45,000 nt of DNA. It comes from Prorocentrum cordatum. Taxonomy: Eukaryota > Sar > Dinophyceae > Prorocentrales > Prorocentraceae. The notes beneath the pieces were generated by a model. The model saw nothing but the letters and a program-made list of their open reading frames with translations, ran no database searches and was not told the DNA's origin. A program made the position numbers and the translations under genes. The stretch spans positions 392,979 to 437,978 of the forward strand of contig CAUYUJ010001447.1 of assembly GCA_963575745.1 (NCBI GenBank). The letters run 5' to 3'. Below, in pieces: positions 17,738-27,370 of this stretch (its first letter is position 1; each line of letters opens with the position of its first letter).

Positions 17738-18712
17738 TTATTGGGGGCGGTTTTCGCGGAGCGATATCTTTAGCACCGCGCAACAGAAAGGGAAATTAAA
17801 TAATTCCCGCGCCTTGGCTCGGGCGGTATCCCAATGGGAATATGTAGCAGTCCTAGATATTCCCATTCCCCTCCTGACTCGTGCTGCTGCCGCTGCGACA
17901 GTGACGCTGATGACGACGAGGGTGACGTGTATGATTCGAAGCGGCCTGCGCGGGCGACTGGAACTCCAGTCTGAAACGCTGAGCGAGTCCTCAGCTAAAC
18001 CTGCGCACTCCTCTGCGTTCAGAGCAGTTCCTGAGGATATCTCAGGCGAGGCGCCTGCTTCAGAACCACGCGGAGGCCAGATTGCGAGAACGCTTCGGGC
18101 GGTGTCCTTGTTTCGGCGGGCAGCCTCGTCTGCGCTCAAAGCAGGTTGCGAGGTGCCAAAGTAATGCTTCCAGGGTGCTGGAGCCTTGTACTTTCGCCGG
18201 GGGGAGGGGGGGGGCTTTCCTACTTGCCTCCCCGGGTTACGGTCCCCGGGCCGCGCCGCCGACGCCTCGGCGACGTGAAACGGCAACCGCTGTCGGCGAT
18301 GCATCGGCGCCGTTGGCTCAGGGAAGATCGGGCTCCACATCGAGCCGCAGCTTCGGTGCATCGGCGATGCGACGCGATCCTCTGCCAGGCCAGGCGGGCT
18401 CGGCCGGCACGCGAGGCCGTGGAATTTGAGGACGCCGATGGCCTCCGCTTCCCGCCACAGGTTGGAGCCCGCCGAACCCTGGCGATGCGACGTTGCTAAG
18501 AGAAACGCAGCATTGCGAAAAACGCGACCGAAGCCCTGGGCCCTACCCTGTCTGGGGCATCCCCCGAGCCGGACCGATCTATAAGGGCCCCTTTGGCCCG
18601 AGGCTGGGCGAAAACTGGGGAAACCAACAGGTACAGATACCGCTACTCTCTGGACCTTTCCCCGTGGTGTGGTCCGACCGAAATTTCGAAGCGAATCCAG
18701 CGGTTTTGACAA
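17738..18712 (-). CDS. Hypothetical 324-codon open frame
   Basis: The longest frame in the left half not explained by tandem repeats. Its first codon in the frame is TTG, so a true start would be internal or the frame is part of an exon. Residues like ALSADEAARRNKDTARSVL, SEAGASPEISSGTALNAEE and AGLAEDSLSVSDWSSS look protein-like, while the last part covers the stem-loop region at 17.83 kb and has a short hydrophobic segment (IIHVTLVVISVTVAAAAA). The plus strand at 17,814-18,164 is open too. No family is recognised. It may be chance. Confidence 0.2.
   Translation of the reverse strand: MSKPLDSLRNFGRTTPRGKVQRVAVSVPVGFPSFRPASGQRGPYRSVRLGGCPRQGRAQGFGRVFRNAAFLLATSHRQGSAGSNLWREAEAIGVLKFHGLACRPSPPGLAEDRVASPMHRSCGSMWSPIFPEPTAPMHRRQRLPFHVAEASAARPGDRNPGRQVGKPPPSPRRKYKAPAPWKHYFGTSQPALSADEAARRNKDTARSVLAIWPPRGSEAGASPEISSGTALNAEECAGLAEDSLSVSDWSSSRPRRPLRIIHVTLVVISVTVAAAAARVRRGMGISRTATYSHWDTARAKARELFNFPFCCAVLKISLRENRPQ
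17833..17867. repeat. Perfect 11-bp stem-loop
   Basis: AATGGGAATAT, a 13-nt loop, then ATATTCCCATT. It sits in an A/T-richer segment (17,640-17,880) that also has direct repeats TTAGCACCGC at about 17,713 and 17,770 (also TTAGCACCGCG at 22,910). A partial relative, TCGATATTCCCATC, lies at 13,330. Confidence 0.5.
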
Positions 18713-18805
18713 GGGCCGCCAGGGAGGCCCAAAAACGGGAAAACGAGGGCAAGGGTAGAGTTATGCCCAGACATCCAGCTGCTCAAATTTTTTCGATGCA
18801 TGGGC

Positions 18806-18906
18806 CCCGAGCTCCGCAGCACTTCCCTGGGGCCAGCTTTTCGTTCCGAGTCGTGTTTGTTGACGGTCCCGAGGCCCAGCGAGGGCCCCCGGAGGTCGAA
18901 AACGGC
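18806..18906 (-). repeat. Dispersed repeat DR-A, copy
   Basis: Landmarks CACTTCCCTGGGGCCAGC, CGTTCCGAGTCGTG, GACGGTCCCGAGGCCCAGCG, AGGGCCCCCGGAGGTCGAA. It extends the DR-A layout past the GAGTCGTG block, showing that the full unit is about 180 bp. Confidence 0.5.
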
Positions 18907-19351
18907 CAGAAACCGCCCGCTCCATCTTCTTAGGGGAAGCTCCGATCTCTGGGTCATGACCCCTTTTCTCCTCCGAGAGTCGGCGACTCCAAAGGGTGCG
19001 GTTTGCAAAGGGTGTGGTTTGCAGTCGGCACCCTGGGGGGCACCCTGGGGGGGCGGGCGCGTGCCTCGATAGAGTTCTCCGCCGCGCCCCGAGGAGGCCC
19101 GACGAGGACAGTACTCGTGCCCTCCGGGCTCCCGCGGCGCCGATCGCAGACCACACCCCTGGCGTGCCCGCACCCTCTTTGCAGCCGCCGAGAGGGGCGC
19201 CCCGCCCGAACAGAGTGCGGCGCCGGGTGCCATCCCCGAGGCCGGCAGGCCGTCGGGGACCCACGGACTGAGCGCCCAGAGCCTCGAGCCTCGGGCGCGG
19301 ACGGCGAGCCTCGCACCGCCGACGACAACGCCCGAGCACATCCCCAGACCG

Positions 19352-19494
19352 CCCACGACGTCGTGTTTTTTTCCGACCGTCGACCCTCCGAGGCCCCGAC
19401 CCCTTCCCCGGGACCGGCTTTCCATCCCGAGCCGTTTTTTGAGGGCCTCGAGGCCCCTCGAGGGCCTCCAGAGGCCGAACATAGCGCAAAACGT
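19352..19494 (-). repeat. Dispersed repeat DR-A, best long copy
   Basis: Landmarks CACGACGTCGTG, CCGTCGACCCTCCGAGGCC, CCCCTTCCCCGGGACCGGC, CATCCCGAGCCG, GAGGGCCTCGAGGCCC and AGAGGCCGAACATAGCG. It aligns with 34-125 on one side and 18,853-18,906 on the other, joining both halves of the family. It is followed 17 bp later by DR-B copy 2. Confidence 0.6.
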
Positions 19495-19510
19495 TCCGAC
19501 GTGACTTTTT

Positions 19511-19700
19511 CGGGAGCGGCCAAGAGGGGGGGGTCTAAGAGGGGGGGGGGCAACTCATGACCGGCGGCATGTGCGCGGCCCAGCGGGGGGGCCTGGGACG
19601 TAATCAAATAAGAAGAGGCGCCATGAAATCTGAGGGAAAATCATGGCCCGCTCCATGAAATCCCCCCCCCCCTAGTCATCACCCCCCTCTTCTCCGCCCC
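19511..19700 (+). mobile_element. Dispersed element DR-B, copy 2
   Basis: Landmarks CCAAGAGGGGGGGGTCTAAG, CATGTGCGCGGCCCAGC, AGAAGAGGCGCCATGAAATC, TGAGG and CCTAGTCATCACCCCCC match 8,211-8,405. The short inverted ends (AAGAGGGGGG at left, CCCCCCTCTT at right) are kept. Confidence 0.65.
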
Positions 19701-19993
19701 CGAACTTCTTCACAGCGCGAGGGGGTCAAGGCATCGAACGATCTCCAGAGCGGCCGAGACGGCCGCCGAGGGGCCGCCGGTGCCCCCGGCCCGCGGCGCC
19801 TTCACCACCAGCTCCCGCCGCCCCGGCCCGGAGGCGCCCGCCGCACGGGGGGCCTCCTCGCCACGCCGCGGGGGCTCCTCCACCGCGGCGGCTTCTGAGG
19901 CCGCGCGCCCTCTGCTGTGTGGCATTCTCGGGGGACGGGCCTTCCCGGACTCCCTCGGGCAGTGACAAAAACCGTGACGGGAGATTTTTCAAG

Positions 19994-20128
19994 ATTCTCG
20001 CAGTCGGGAGGGGCCCTCGGGACCGTTAAACATCGACTCACAGGATGAAAAACCTGACCCCGGGAAGGGGTCCAGGCTCCCGGGGGTCGACGCTATGCAC
20101 AACCACGACGTCGGGGGTCTGGGCATGC
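19994..20128 (+). repeat. Dispersed repeat DR-A, plus-strand copy
   Basis: Landmarks GGGGCCCTCGGGACCGTTAA, ATCGACTCACAGGATGAAAA, ACCCCGGGAAGGGGTCCAGG, CCGGGGGTCGACG, CACGACGTCGGGGGTCTGGG. It is the mirror image of the copies at 34-125 and 19,352-19,494. Confidence 0.6.
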
Positions 20129-20169
20129 TGTTTGGCACTCTCGGGGGGCCCTGTCTTTCTCGTCGCGGC

Positions 20170-20305
20170 CCCGTCCGCGTCGACTCCGTGTCGAGTCCAA
20201 GTCGGCCTCGTCGGATGCGTGTCGAATCTGTGTCAAATCCGCGTCGGAGCCACGCAAAATCCGCGTCGAGCCCGCGTCGGGCCCGCGTCGGGCACACGAG
20301 AAGAC
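20170..20305 (-). repeat. Short irregular repeats of CGCGTCGGGC/GTGTCGAATC type
   Basis: About ten copies of a motif close to CCGCGTCGAGCC in 9-20-bp steps. In reverse they translate to a run alternating LDTD/ARRG-type residues. A second short motif, GCCGGATTGAGC/GCCGGATGAAGC, recurs at 20,465-20,565. No coding call is made. Confidence 0.5.
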
Positions 20306-20629
20306 ACCAATGCGAGGGACCGGCGAGGTCCCCCGGAGATGCAACGTAACATTCATCCCCGCGACCCCCTCGGGTTGTTGGGAGAAACTCGCGTCGCCAG
20401 GGGGCAACTATACTGGGAGGCCTTCGTCGGAAGGAGTCCAAGGAAGATCAAGCCCCATCGGCGGGCTGCTACGCTGGATTAGGCCGCGGATCAAAGGGGA
20501 TTGCGCCGGATTGAGCAGGATGAAGCCGGATGAAGCGGGAGTAGACCAGATTTAGCCGGATTCGCGACCCGGGTAAAGATACAATAGACCTCCCAAGAAT
20601 TGCATCCGAGACGTCGGGTTGTTTGCTCG

Positions 20630-20735
20630 CTATTTTCGGCACCCGGGGGCCCTTGCCAAGCCTCGGGGCCCTCAGCAAGCGACTCAGGATGAGAAACCGG
20701 TCCTGGGCAAGGGGTCCAGAGAGAGAAAAGCCGTG
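20630..20735 (+). repeat. Dispersed repeat DR-A, partial copy
   Basis: CGGGGGCCCTTGCCAAGCC, GCGACTCAGGATGAGAAACC and GGGCAAGGGGTCCAG. The missing second half (GGGGTCCAGACCTTT, ATGTCGGGGGTCTGGG) lies at 20,861-20,917, so the copy appears split by an inserted segment of about 125 bp. Confidence 0.5.
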
Positions 20736-20947
20736 CACGTCGGAGGCGCATTGGCAAAGAGGTGGTGAGATAAGTTCCACTGCCTGCAGTGCGGCTGTGA
20801 AACACTGGAACGCTAACGGAAGAAGACGGCGAGGCGAGGAGGAAGAAGACGACGAGGGGAGGAAGGGGTCCAGACCTTTAACAAACATCAAAATGTCGGG
20901 GGTCTGGGTCTTGGCATCCCCCGCGCAAGGGGGATCAGAGCGAAGGG

Positions 20948-21132
20948 TGGAGGGCTTCTCTGAAGGAAGCGGCTTCTTAGAAAGCGCCAGGGGCTGCTTC
21001 TTAGAAGGAGGCTGCTTATTAGAAAGAGGCTGCTTCTAAGAAGCCAGGGTCGCGCCTCGTCGCAGAAACATGTCTGCAGTTTCGCAGAAACACCCCAGTC
21101 GCTTCTTAGAAACACGGGTTCTGAGAAGCAGC
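20948..21132 (+). repeat. TTCTNNGAA palindrome cluster, longest copy
   Basis: Carries GGGCTTCTCTGAAGG, GCGGCTTCTTAGAAAGC, GCTGCTTCTTAGAAGG, GCTGCTTATTAGAAAG, GCTGCTTCTAAGAAGCC, CGCTTCTTAGAAAC and GGTTCTGAGAAGC. Spacing is 15-30 bp in the first half. There is also an internal pair GTCGCAGAAACATG and TTTCGCAGAAACACC. It directly abuts DR-D at 21,146. Confidence 0.65.
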
Positions 21133-21145
21133 CACCAGCTTCTTA

Positions 21146-21290
21146 CAGTGGAGGCCAGTCCACAAGAAACCTTTCACAAGACACCAAACCCTAAGACCCC
21201 AGGACGTCTACTGACTTTTGGTGTGGGAACGTCGCGCTCTCCATCGCAAAACCAGGAGGCAAGCAGGGTTCTTCTTGACATTGGCCTCCA
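21146..21290 (+). repeat. Dispersed repeat DR-D, copy 1
   Basis: Landmarks CAGTGGAGGCC, CCACAAGAAACC, AAACCCTAAGACCCCAGGAC, GTCTACTGACTTTTGGTGTG, GGGAACGTC, CGCAAAACCA, GGAGGCAAGCAGGGTTCTTC. The same order is at 42,018-42,193. Frames through both copies give similar peptides, but stops differ and no gene is called. Confidence 0.65.
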
Positions 21291-21419
21291 CTGTTCAAGG
21301 AAGGTCCGCGCCATCTAAGAGGGGCTAGGAAGCCTTCCCCTCTTCCGCCAGCCCCCTTCTGCAATGCGGGTGGCTGAATGACCTCCTCGCGGAACACCTG
21401 TGATGGGAGGTCAGTCCTG

Positions 21420-21505
21420 CGGAAGATAAGGAGAAGGAGGAGGAGGAGGAGGAGCAGGAAACGGAAGAGGAGGAGGAGGAGGAGGAGGTGGAGAAGGAGA
21501 ACCTC
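21420..21505 (+). repeat. (GGA)n purine tract
   Basis: GAGGAGGAGGAGG with AAG variants, about 80 bp. It is the only GGA-oriented tract left of 32 kb; the others in that part are TCC on this strand. Confidence 0.85.
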
Positions 21506-21979
21506 TAGCAATCCACGCTGGGAACATGAAACAACAACACGGCATCGAAGGTCTGGGCTCCGAAGCGCCCTCGCGCGGCTTCAGACTCGTATGCCTGTTG
21601 TCTGGCCTTCGGGGGCCCTCCTCGCGACGGCAGGGCGCAAGTCGACACAGTTTCCTCAGGGTGCACTTCGGGAGTGGTCTGGGGACCGACTTACGAGGAG
21701 TTTCGTGCGCCACCAGGCATCAAACGTCTCTAGAATCGACTCTGTAATGCTAGACACATAATGTTCTCCATGTTCGGTATCGGGATGAGAAGCTGGCCAT
21801 GGAGAAAGGGTTCGGGCCCCGAAAGCCGAAACTTGCCGAACAACTCTGGTGTTGTTCTCGTTTTGCAAGAGAGCGCCCCACGTCACAATCCTCCCTTCCT
21901 TCTCTCCCGCTGCCCTCCCTCCCTTTTCCCATCCCTGTCATCCCTGCCTCTGCCATCCGCCTTCCTCACCCCTCCTCTA

Positions 21980-22100
21980 CCTCCTCCTGCTCCTCCTCCT
22001 CCTCCTCCTCATCCTCCTCCTCCTCCTCCTCCCCCTCCTCCTCCTCCTCCTCCTCCTCCTCCTCCTCCTCCTCCTCCCCCTCCTCCCCCTCCTCCTCCTG
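21980..22100 (+). repeat. (TCC)n microsatellite
   Basis: CTCCTCCTC runs with ATC and CCC interruptions, immediately upstream of the tandem array that starts at 22,106. Confidence 0.9.
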
Positions 22101-22105
22101 CCCTT

Positions 22106-22710
22106 CGGCACACCCCTCACACGCTTCGTGGCACCATGGGGAGCTGCACCGAAGGCCCCCGTGGTTGGGCCCGCGTGTGTCCCCCCCCCCGCCGCATGTC
22201 GGCCAACCCCTCACGCGCTTCGTGGCCCCCCCACGACGGTGCCCCACAAGTGGCTCCAGTGAGAAGGTCCACATTGCGCCCCCCCTGCAACAGGTCGGCA
22301 CAACACTCGCACGCCTCGTTGCTGCATCGGGAGCTCCCTCGGAGGCCCCAATGCCAGGGTCCACATGCGCTCCCCCCCCTCACACACTGCGTGGCCCCAT
22401 CGGTGGCAACATCGACGGCCCAAGTGGGTGGGTCCGCGTCTGTTCGAGGGTCTGCATGCGGGGCCCCGCTCTCCATGTCGGCACCCCATCACACGCTTCG
22501 TGGCCCCATGGGTAGTAACGCCGACGGCCCCACTGGGAGGGTCCGCATGCGCCCATGTTGGCACCCCCTCACACGTCTCCTGGCCCTATGGTGAGCTCCA
22601 CCGAAGGCCCCATTGGGAGGGTCGGCATGCCGCCCCCCCCCCCCACCACCAGTCTGGCACACCCCTCACACGCTTCGTGGTCCCTATAGGGAGTGCCACC
22701 ACCAAGACAA
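22106..22710 (+). repeat. Tandem array, about seven units of about 90 bp
   Basis: A consensus around GTCGGCACCCCTCACACGC, TTCGTGGCCCCATGGGGAGC, ACCGAAGGCCCCATTGGG and AGGGTCCGCATGCG recurs starting near 22,106, 22,198, 22,293, 22,373, 22,477, 22,557 and 22,653 (steps of 80-104 bp). Units are diverged and vary in length. Frames on both strands are open across it as a by-product. Confidence 0.8.
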
Positions 22711-22940
22711 CACCCGAAACTGCGCTGCTCGAAAATGCACGGGCCCTTTCGCCAGGATGATTCATGAAGTTGGCCACGGCTCGCGGTGGGGGAACGTCGG
22801 CGACCCGCGCTCGATGCGCTTGGGAGGCTGGCATTTGCCGACGAACTTTCCGAACCCCCGTCGCCCCTGGAAGCTGAAGGCTGTCAAACAGCTCCCGCAA
22901 TGATGTTACTTAGCACCGCGAGGAGGTCTGCGGACACCTC

Positions 22941-23115
22941 GACTTGGCGGCGCGCCCAAGGGGGGAACTGAGAAGGGGCGGGCCTTCGCGGAAGGTTCGA
23001 AAGTCCCCTGGCCTTCTGAGAAGTTTTCTAAGCCTTCCCCGGAGACACAGAACACTTCAATTCTCAGAAGACGCGAGAGCTTCTGAGAAGTCCCGCCGCC
23101 TTCTGAGAAGCCCTT
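22941..23115 (+). repeat. TTCTNNGAA palindrome cluster, copy
   Basis: Begins GACTTGGCGGCGCGCCCAAG, as at 7,360. It has CCTTCGCGGAAGG, GGCCTTCTGAGAAG, AATTCTCAGAAG, GAGCTTCTGAGAAG and CGCCTTCTGAGAAGCCC. It ends 13 bp before the TIR element at 23,129. Confidence 0.65.
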
Positions 23116-23128
23116 CTGCTTTCGGCTA

Positions 23129-23301
23129 CACGCAAGCGTGACCCCGGGTAAGAGTGACCTTTGGTGCGCGGCTCTGTGTGGGGGGCGCGGGGGGACCAAA
23201 CGCAAGCACACGAAACACGACTGTCGCATCGCGATCGGCCATCGGGGGATCCCAAGGGGCCCGCACCAGAGGTCACTCTGGCGCAGGGTCACTCCGACGT
23301 G
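23129..23301. mobile_element. TIR element (MITE-like), copy 2
   Basis: Left end CACGCAAGCGTGACCCCGGG, TAAGAGTGACCTTTGGTGCG. Right end in reverse complement CACGTCGGAGTGACCCTGCG, CCAGAGTGACCTCTGGTGCG. The inverted ends are about 42 bp, around a core of about 90 bp that differs from copy 1. A weak possible partial end lies at 30,550-30,585 (CACGCCAAGG, GACCTTTGGTG). Confidence 0.65.
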
Positions 23302-23389
23302 TGGCCGGTCGAGCTCGTTCCCCCCCCCTGCGCAGGCCGCCGATCGGCTGCGCCCGGACGGGGCACGTCTCTCAAGGGGCCCAAGGACA

Positions 23390-23395
23390 CACACG

Positions 23396-23440
<45 letters not shown>
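23390..23440 (+). repeat. (AC)n(AT)n microsatellite
   Basis: ACACACGCACACACACAC passes into (TA)n. It is followed by a tract to 23,580 with CCCATATTTTC repeated at about 23,471 and twice near 23,511-23,530. Confidence 0.9.
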
Positions 23441-23442
<2 letters not shown>

Positions 23443-23717
23443 CACAGAAATAAAATAATTCCCTATATTTTCCCATATTTTCTGGGTTTTTTATCTTCCC
23501 GCCCAATTCCCATATTTTCCCATATTTTCCTGGGAGTCGACGATTAATTGTGTCTGTGTGTTTTTTTCCCCCCTGAATCTCTGGATCGGCGGGCACGGGG
23601 GAGCCCTGGGCGCGGGTCCTTGCCGCGGATGTCTCGGGTGGCGCCGGCCGACCTCAGGGCCTCCTCGTCGCTGATGCCTCGGCGCCCGCGCGCGCCAAGT
23701 CGGAGGAGCGACCGGGG

Positions 23718-23793
23718 CTCGAGGATCGTAGCTCGAGGATCGAGGTGCGAGGTGCGAGGATCGAGGGCCGAGGTTGGAGGATCGAGGCTCGAG
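23718..23793 (+). repeat. 14-bp repeats of CGAGGATCGAGGCT type
   Basis: Five to six imperfect copies in 14-bp steps. Upstream and downstream (23,580-23,870) nothing further is recognised apart from GC-rich sequence open in several frames. Confidence 0.6.
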
Positions 23794-23868
23794 GACGGGC
23801 GCCCCCTGGCACATGTGTCTGGGGGGCCACTGGAGGCCCGGGCCTTTGTCGTAACATTTGACAATATA

Positions 23869-25610
23869 GGTAACATGTGAAAAGATAGAAATATACACGT
23901 GATGCATGTATGTTGCTACATCTATATACATATATCTTGATATATATATATGTACATATGTATATATAGGTGTATATATATACCTATAGCGCAGCCCCCC
24001 CCCCCCCCCCAGCACACACTGATTTTTATCGCGGTTCGCGCTGATCGCACTCGCATGTTCTTTACTGCCAGATTCGGTTCTCGCCCTGAGACGGCGGCAT
24101 CGAATAATGAACGTCATCTGGAGAGCCAACCACTTGATCCTGCATCTCCTTCCCCTCTTTCACCTCGTCCGTCCTCCTCCTCCTCCTCCTCCTCCTCCTC
24201 CTCCTCCTCCTCCTCCTCCTCCTCCTCCTCCTCAACCTCAGAAGATGCAAGCGTCCGCTTCCCCTGCCTTTGGGAGAACATGTATAAGATATCAGCGGCA
24301 GCGCTATCAAGAACGATAAGCGAACCATATGATTTCTCAGGCATTCCAGGGATGCACAGGGATGCTAAGTGACGATCGCTGTGCAGGCTCAGGGATCCCA
24401 GGGATTCCATGGATGCGACGTCACGATCCCTGAGCAGGCTCAAGGACCCCAGGGATTCCAGGGATGCGAAGTCACGATCCCTGTGCAGGCTCAGGGATCC
24501 CAGGGATCCCAGGGATTCCTGACCCTCCAGCAAAGCCGACCTGGGGATCCACCAGCGATCCCGCGCTCAGAATCCCTGGGATCCCTGAGCCTGCTCAGGG
24601 ATCGCGACGTCGGTTGTCAGCAAACCATCTGATTTCTCAGGGATCCCGGGGATTCCAAGGATGGCAAGTCACGATCCCTGAGCAGGTCAGGGATCCCAGG
24701 GATTCCAGGGATGCGAAGTCACGATCCCTGTGCAGGCTCAGGGATCCCAGGGATCCCAGGGATTCCTAATCCCTCCAGCAAAACCGACCTGGGGATCCAC
24801 CAGCGATCCCGCGCTCAGAATCCCTGGGATCCCTGAGCCTGCTCAGGGATCGCGACGTCGGTTGTCAGCAAACCATATGATTTCTCAGGGATCCCAGGGA
24901 TTCCAGGGATGCGAAGTCACGATCCCTGAGCAGGCTCAGGGATCCCAGGGATTCCAGGGTTGCGAAGTCACGATCCCTGTGCAGGCTCTTGGATCCCAGG
25001 GATCCCAGGGATTCCTGACCCTCCAGCAAAATCGGCCTGGCGACTTCGCAAAGATTTGGGATCGTGACTTCGCATCCCTGGAATCCCTGGGACCCCTGAG
25101 AAATCATATGGTTTGCTGACAACCGACGTCGCGATCCCTGTGCGGACTCAGGGATCCCAGGGATTCTGAGCGCGGGATCGCTGGTGGATCCCCAGCTCGG
25201 CTTTGCTGGAGGGTTACGAATCCCTGGGATCCCTGGGATCCAAGAGCCTGCACAGGGATCGTGACTTCGCACCCCGGGAATCCCTGGGATCCCTGAGCCT
25301 GCTCAGGGATCGTGACTTCGCATCCCTGGAATCCCTGGGACCCCTGAGAAATCATATGGTTTGCTGACCACCGGCGTCGCGATCCCTGAGCAGGCTCAGG
25401 GACCCCAGGGATTCTGAGCGCGGGATCGCTGGTGGATCCCCAGGTCGGTTTTGCTGGAGGATTAAGAATCCCTGGGGTCCCTGGGATCCCTGAGCCTGCA
25501 CAGGGATCGTGACTTCGCATCCCTGGAACCCCTGGGATCCCTGAGCCTGCTCAGGGATCGTGACTTGCCATCCTTGGAATCCCTGGGATCCCTGAGAAAT
25601 CCCTGAGAAA
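23869..25610 (+). repeat. Palindromic 248-bp-repeat block, first tandem copy
   Basis: Begins with GGTAACATGTGAAAA, an A/T microsatellite, a poly-C run, GCACACACTGATTTTTATCG and (TCC)n (24,170-24,235). It then has 2.7 units of a 248-bp repeat in plus orientation and 2.2 units inverted. From 24,233 onward it is nearly identical to the second copy at a constant offset of 1770 bp. The inverted arm is cut short near 25,610, where the second copy starts. Overlapping frames of 129-138 codons on both strands recur every 248 bp and are repeat translations. Confidence 0.88.
24350..25035 (+). repeat. 248-bp units, plus orientation (first copy)
   Basis: Unit landmarks: AATCCCTGGGATCCCTGAGC, GATCGCGACGTCGGTTGTC, AGCAAACCATATGATTTCTC, two or three copies of GGGATGCGAAGTCACGATCC at about 51-bp spacing, CCTCCAGCAAAACCGACC and CCAGCGATCCCGCGCTCAG. 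Unit starts at 24,571 and 24,819 give the exact 248-bp step. Many internal GGGATCCC and CAGGGATTCC motifs. Confidence 0.88.
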
Positions 25611-25629
25611 TCCCTGAGAAATCATAGCA

Positions 25630-25703
25630 GGTAACATGTGAAAATATAGAAATATACACGTGATGCATGTATATTGCTACATCTATATACATATACCTTG
25701 ATA

Positions 25704-25734
<31 letters not shown>

Positions 25735-27370
25735 ATATGTATGTATATATATATAGGTGTATATATATACCTATAGCGCAGCCCCCCCCAGCACACACTG
25801 ATTTTTATCGCGGTTCGCGCTGATCGCACTCGCATGTTCTTTACTGCCAGATTCGGTTCTCGCCCTGAGACGGCGGCATCGAATAATGAACGTCATCTGG
25901 AGAGCCAACCACTTGATCCTGCATCTCCTTCCCCTCTTTCACCTCGTCCATCCTCCTCCTCCTCCTCCTCCTCCTCCTCCTCCTCCTCCTCCTCCTCCTC
26001 CTCAACCTCAGAAGATGCAAGCGTCCGCTTCCCCTGCCTTTGGGAGAACATGTATAAGATATCAGCGGCAGCGCTAACAAGAACGATAAGCGAACCATAT
26101 GATTTCTCAGGCATTCCAGGGATGCACAGGGATGCTAAGTGACGATCGCTGTGCAGGCTCAGGGATCCCAGGGATTCCAGGGATGCGAAGTCACGATCCC
26201 TGAGCAGGCTCAAGGACCCCAGGGATTCCAGGGATGCGAAGTCACGATCCCTGTGCAGGCTCAGGGATCCCAGGGATCCCAGGGATTCCTAACCCTCCAG
26301 CAAAGCCGACCTGGGGATCCACCAGCGATCCCGCGCTCAGAATCCCTGGGATCCCTGAGCCTGCTCAGGGATCGCGACGTCGGTTGTCAGCAAACCATAT
26401 GATTTCTCAGGGATCCCGGGGATTCCAAGGATGGCAAGTCACGATCCCTGAGCAGGCTCAGGGATCCCAGGGATTCCAGGGATGCGAAGTCACGATCCCT
26501 GTGCAGGCTCAGGGATCCCAGGGATCCCAGGGATTCCTAATCCTCCAGCAAAACCGACCTGGGGATCCACCAGCGATCCCGCGCTCAGAATCCCTGGGAT
26601 CCCTGAGCCTGCTCAGGGATCGCGACGTCGGTGGTCAGCAAACCATATGATGTCTCAGGGATCCCAGGGATTCCAGGGATGCCAAGTCACGATCCCTGAG
26701 CAGGCTCAGGGATCCCAGGGATTCCAGGGATGCGACGTCACCATCCCTGTGCAGGCTCAGGGATCCCAGGGATCCCAGGGATTCCTGACCCTCCAGCAAA
26801 ATCGGCCTGGCGACTTCGCAAAGATTTGGGATCGTGACTTCGCATCCCTGGAATCCCTGGGGCCCCTGAGAAATCATATGGTTTGCTGACAACCGACGTC
26901 GCGATCCCTGTGCGGGCTCTTGGATCCCAGGGATTCTGAGCGCGGGATCGCTGGTGGATCCCCAGGTCGGCTTTGCTGGAGGGTTAGGAATCCCTGGGAT
27001 CCCTGGGATCCCTGAGCCTGCACAGGGATCGTGACTTCGCACCCCGGGAATCCCTGGGATCCCTGAGCCTGCTCAGGGATCGTGACTTCGCATCCCTGGA
27101 ATCCCTGGGACCCCTGAGAAATCATATGGTTTGCTGACCACCGGCGTCGCGATCCCTGAGCAGGCTCAGGGACCCCAGGGATTCTGAGCGCGGGATCGCT
27201 GGTGGATCCCCAGGTCGGTTTTGCTGGAGGATTAAGAATCCCTGGGGTCCCTGGGATCCCTGAGCCTGCACAGGGATCGTGACTTCGCATCCCTGGAATC
27301 CCTGGGATCCCTGAGCCTGCTCAGGGACCGTGACTTGCCATCCTTGGAATCCTTGGGATCCCTGAGAAAT
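25630..27370 (+). repeat. Palindromic 248-bp-repeat block, second tandem copy
   Basis: Repeats the first copy from GGTAACATGTG through the inverted units. Offsets measured at six landmarks downstream of 26,003 are all 1770 bp; upstream microsatellites differ in length. Few mismatches imply a recent duplication. This copy continues into further inverted sequence to 27,769, which the first copy lacks. Confidence 0.88.
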
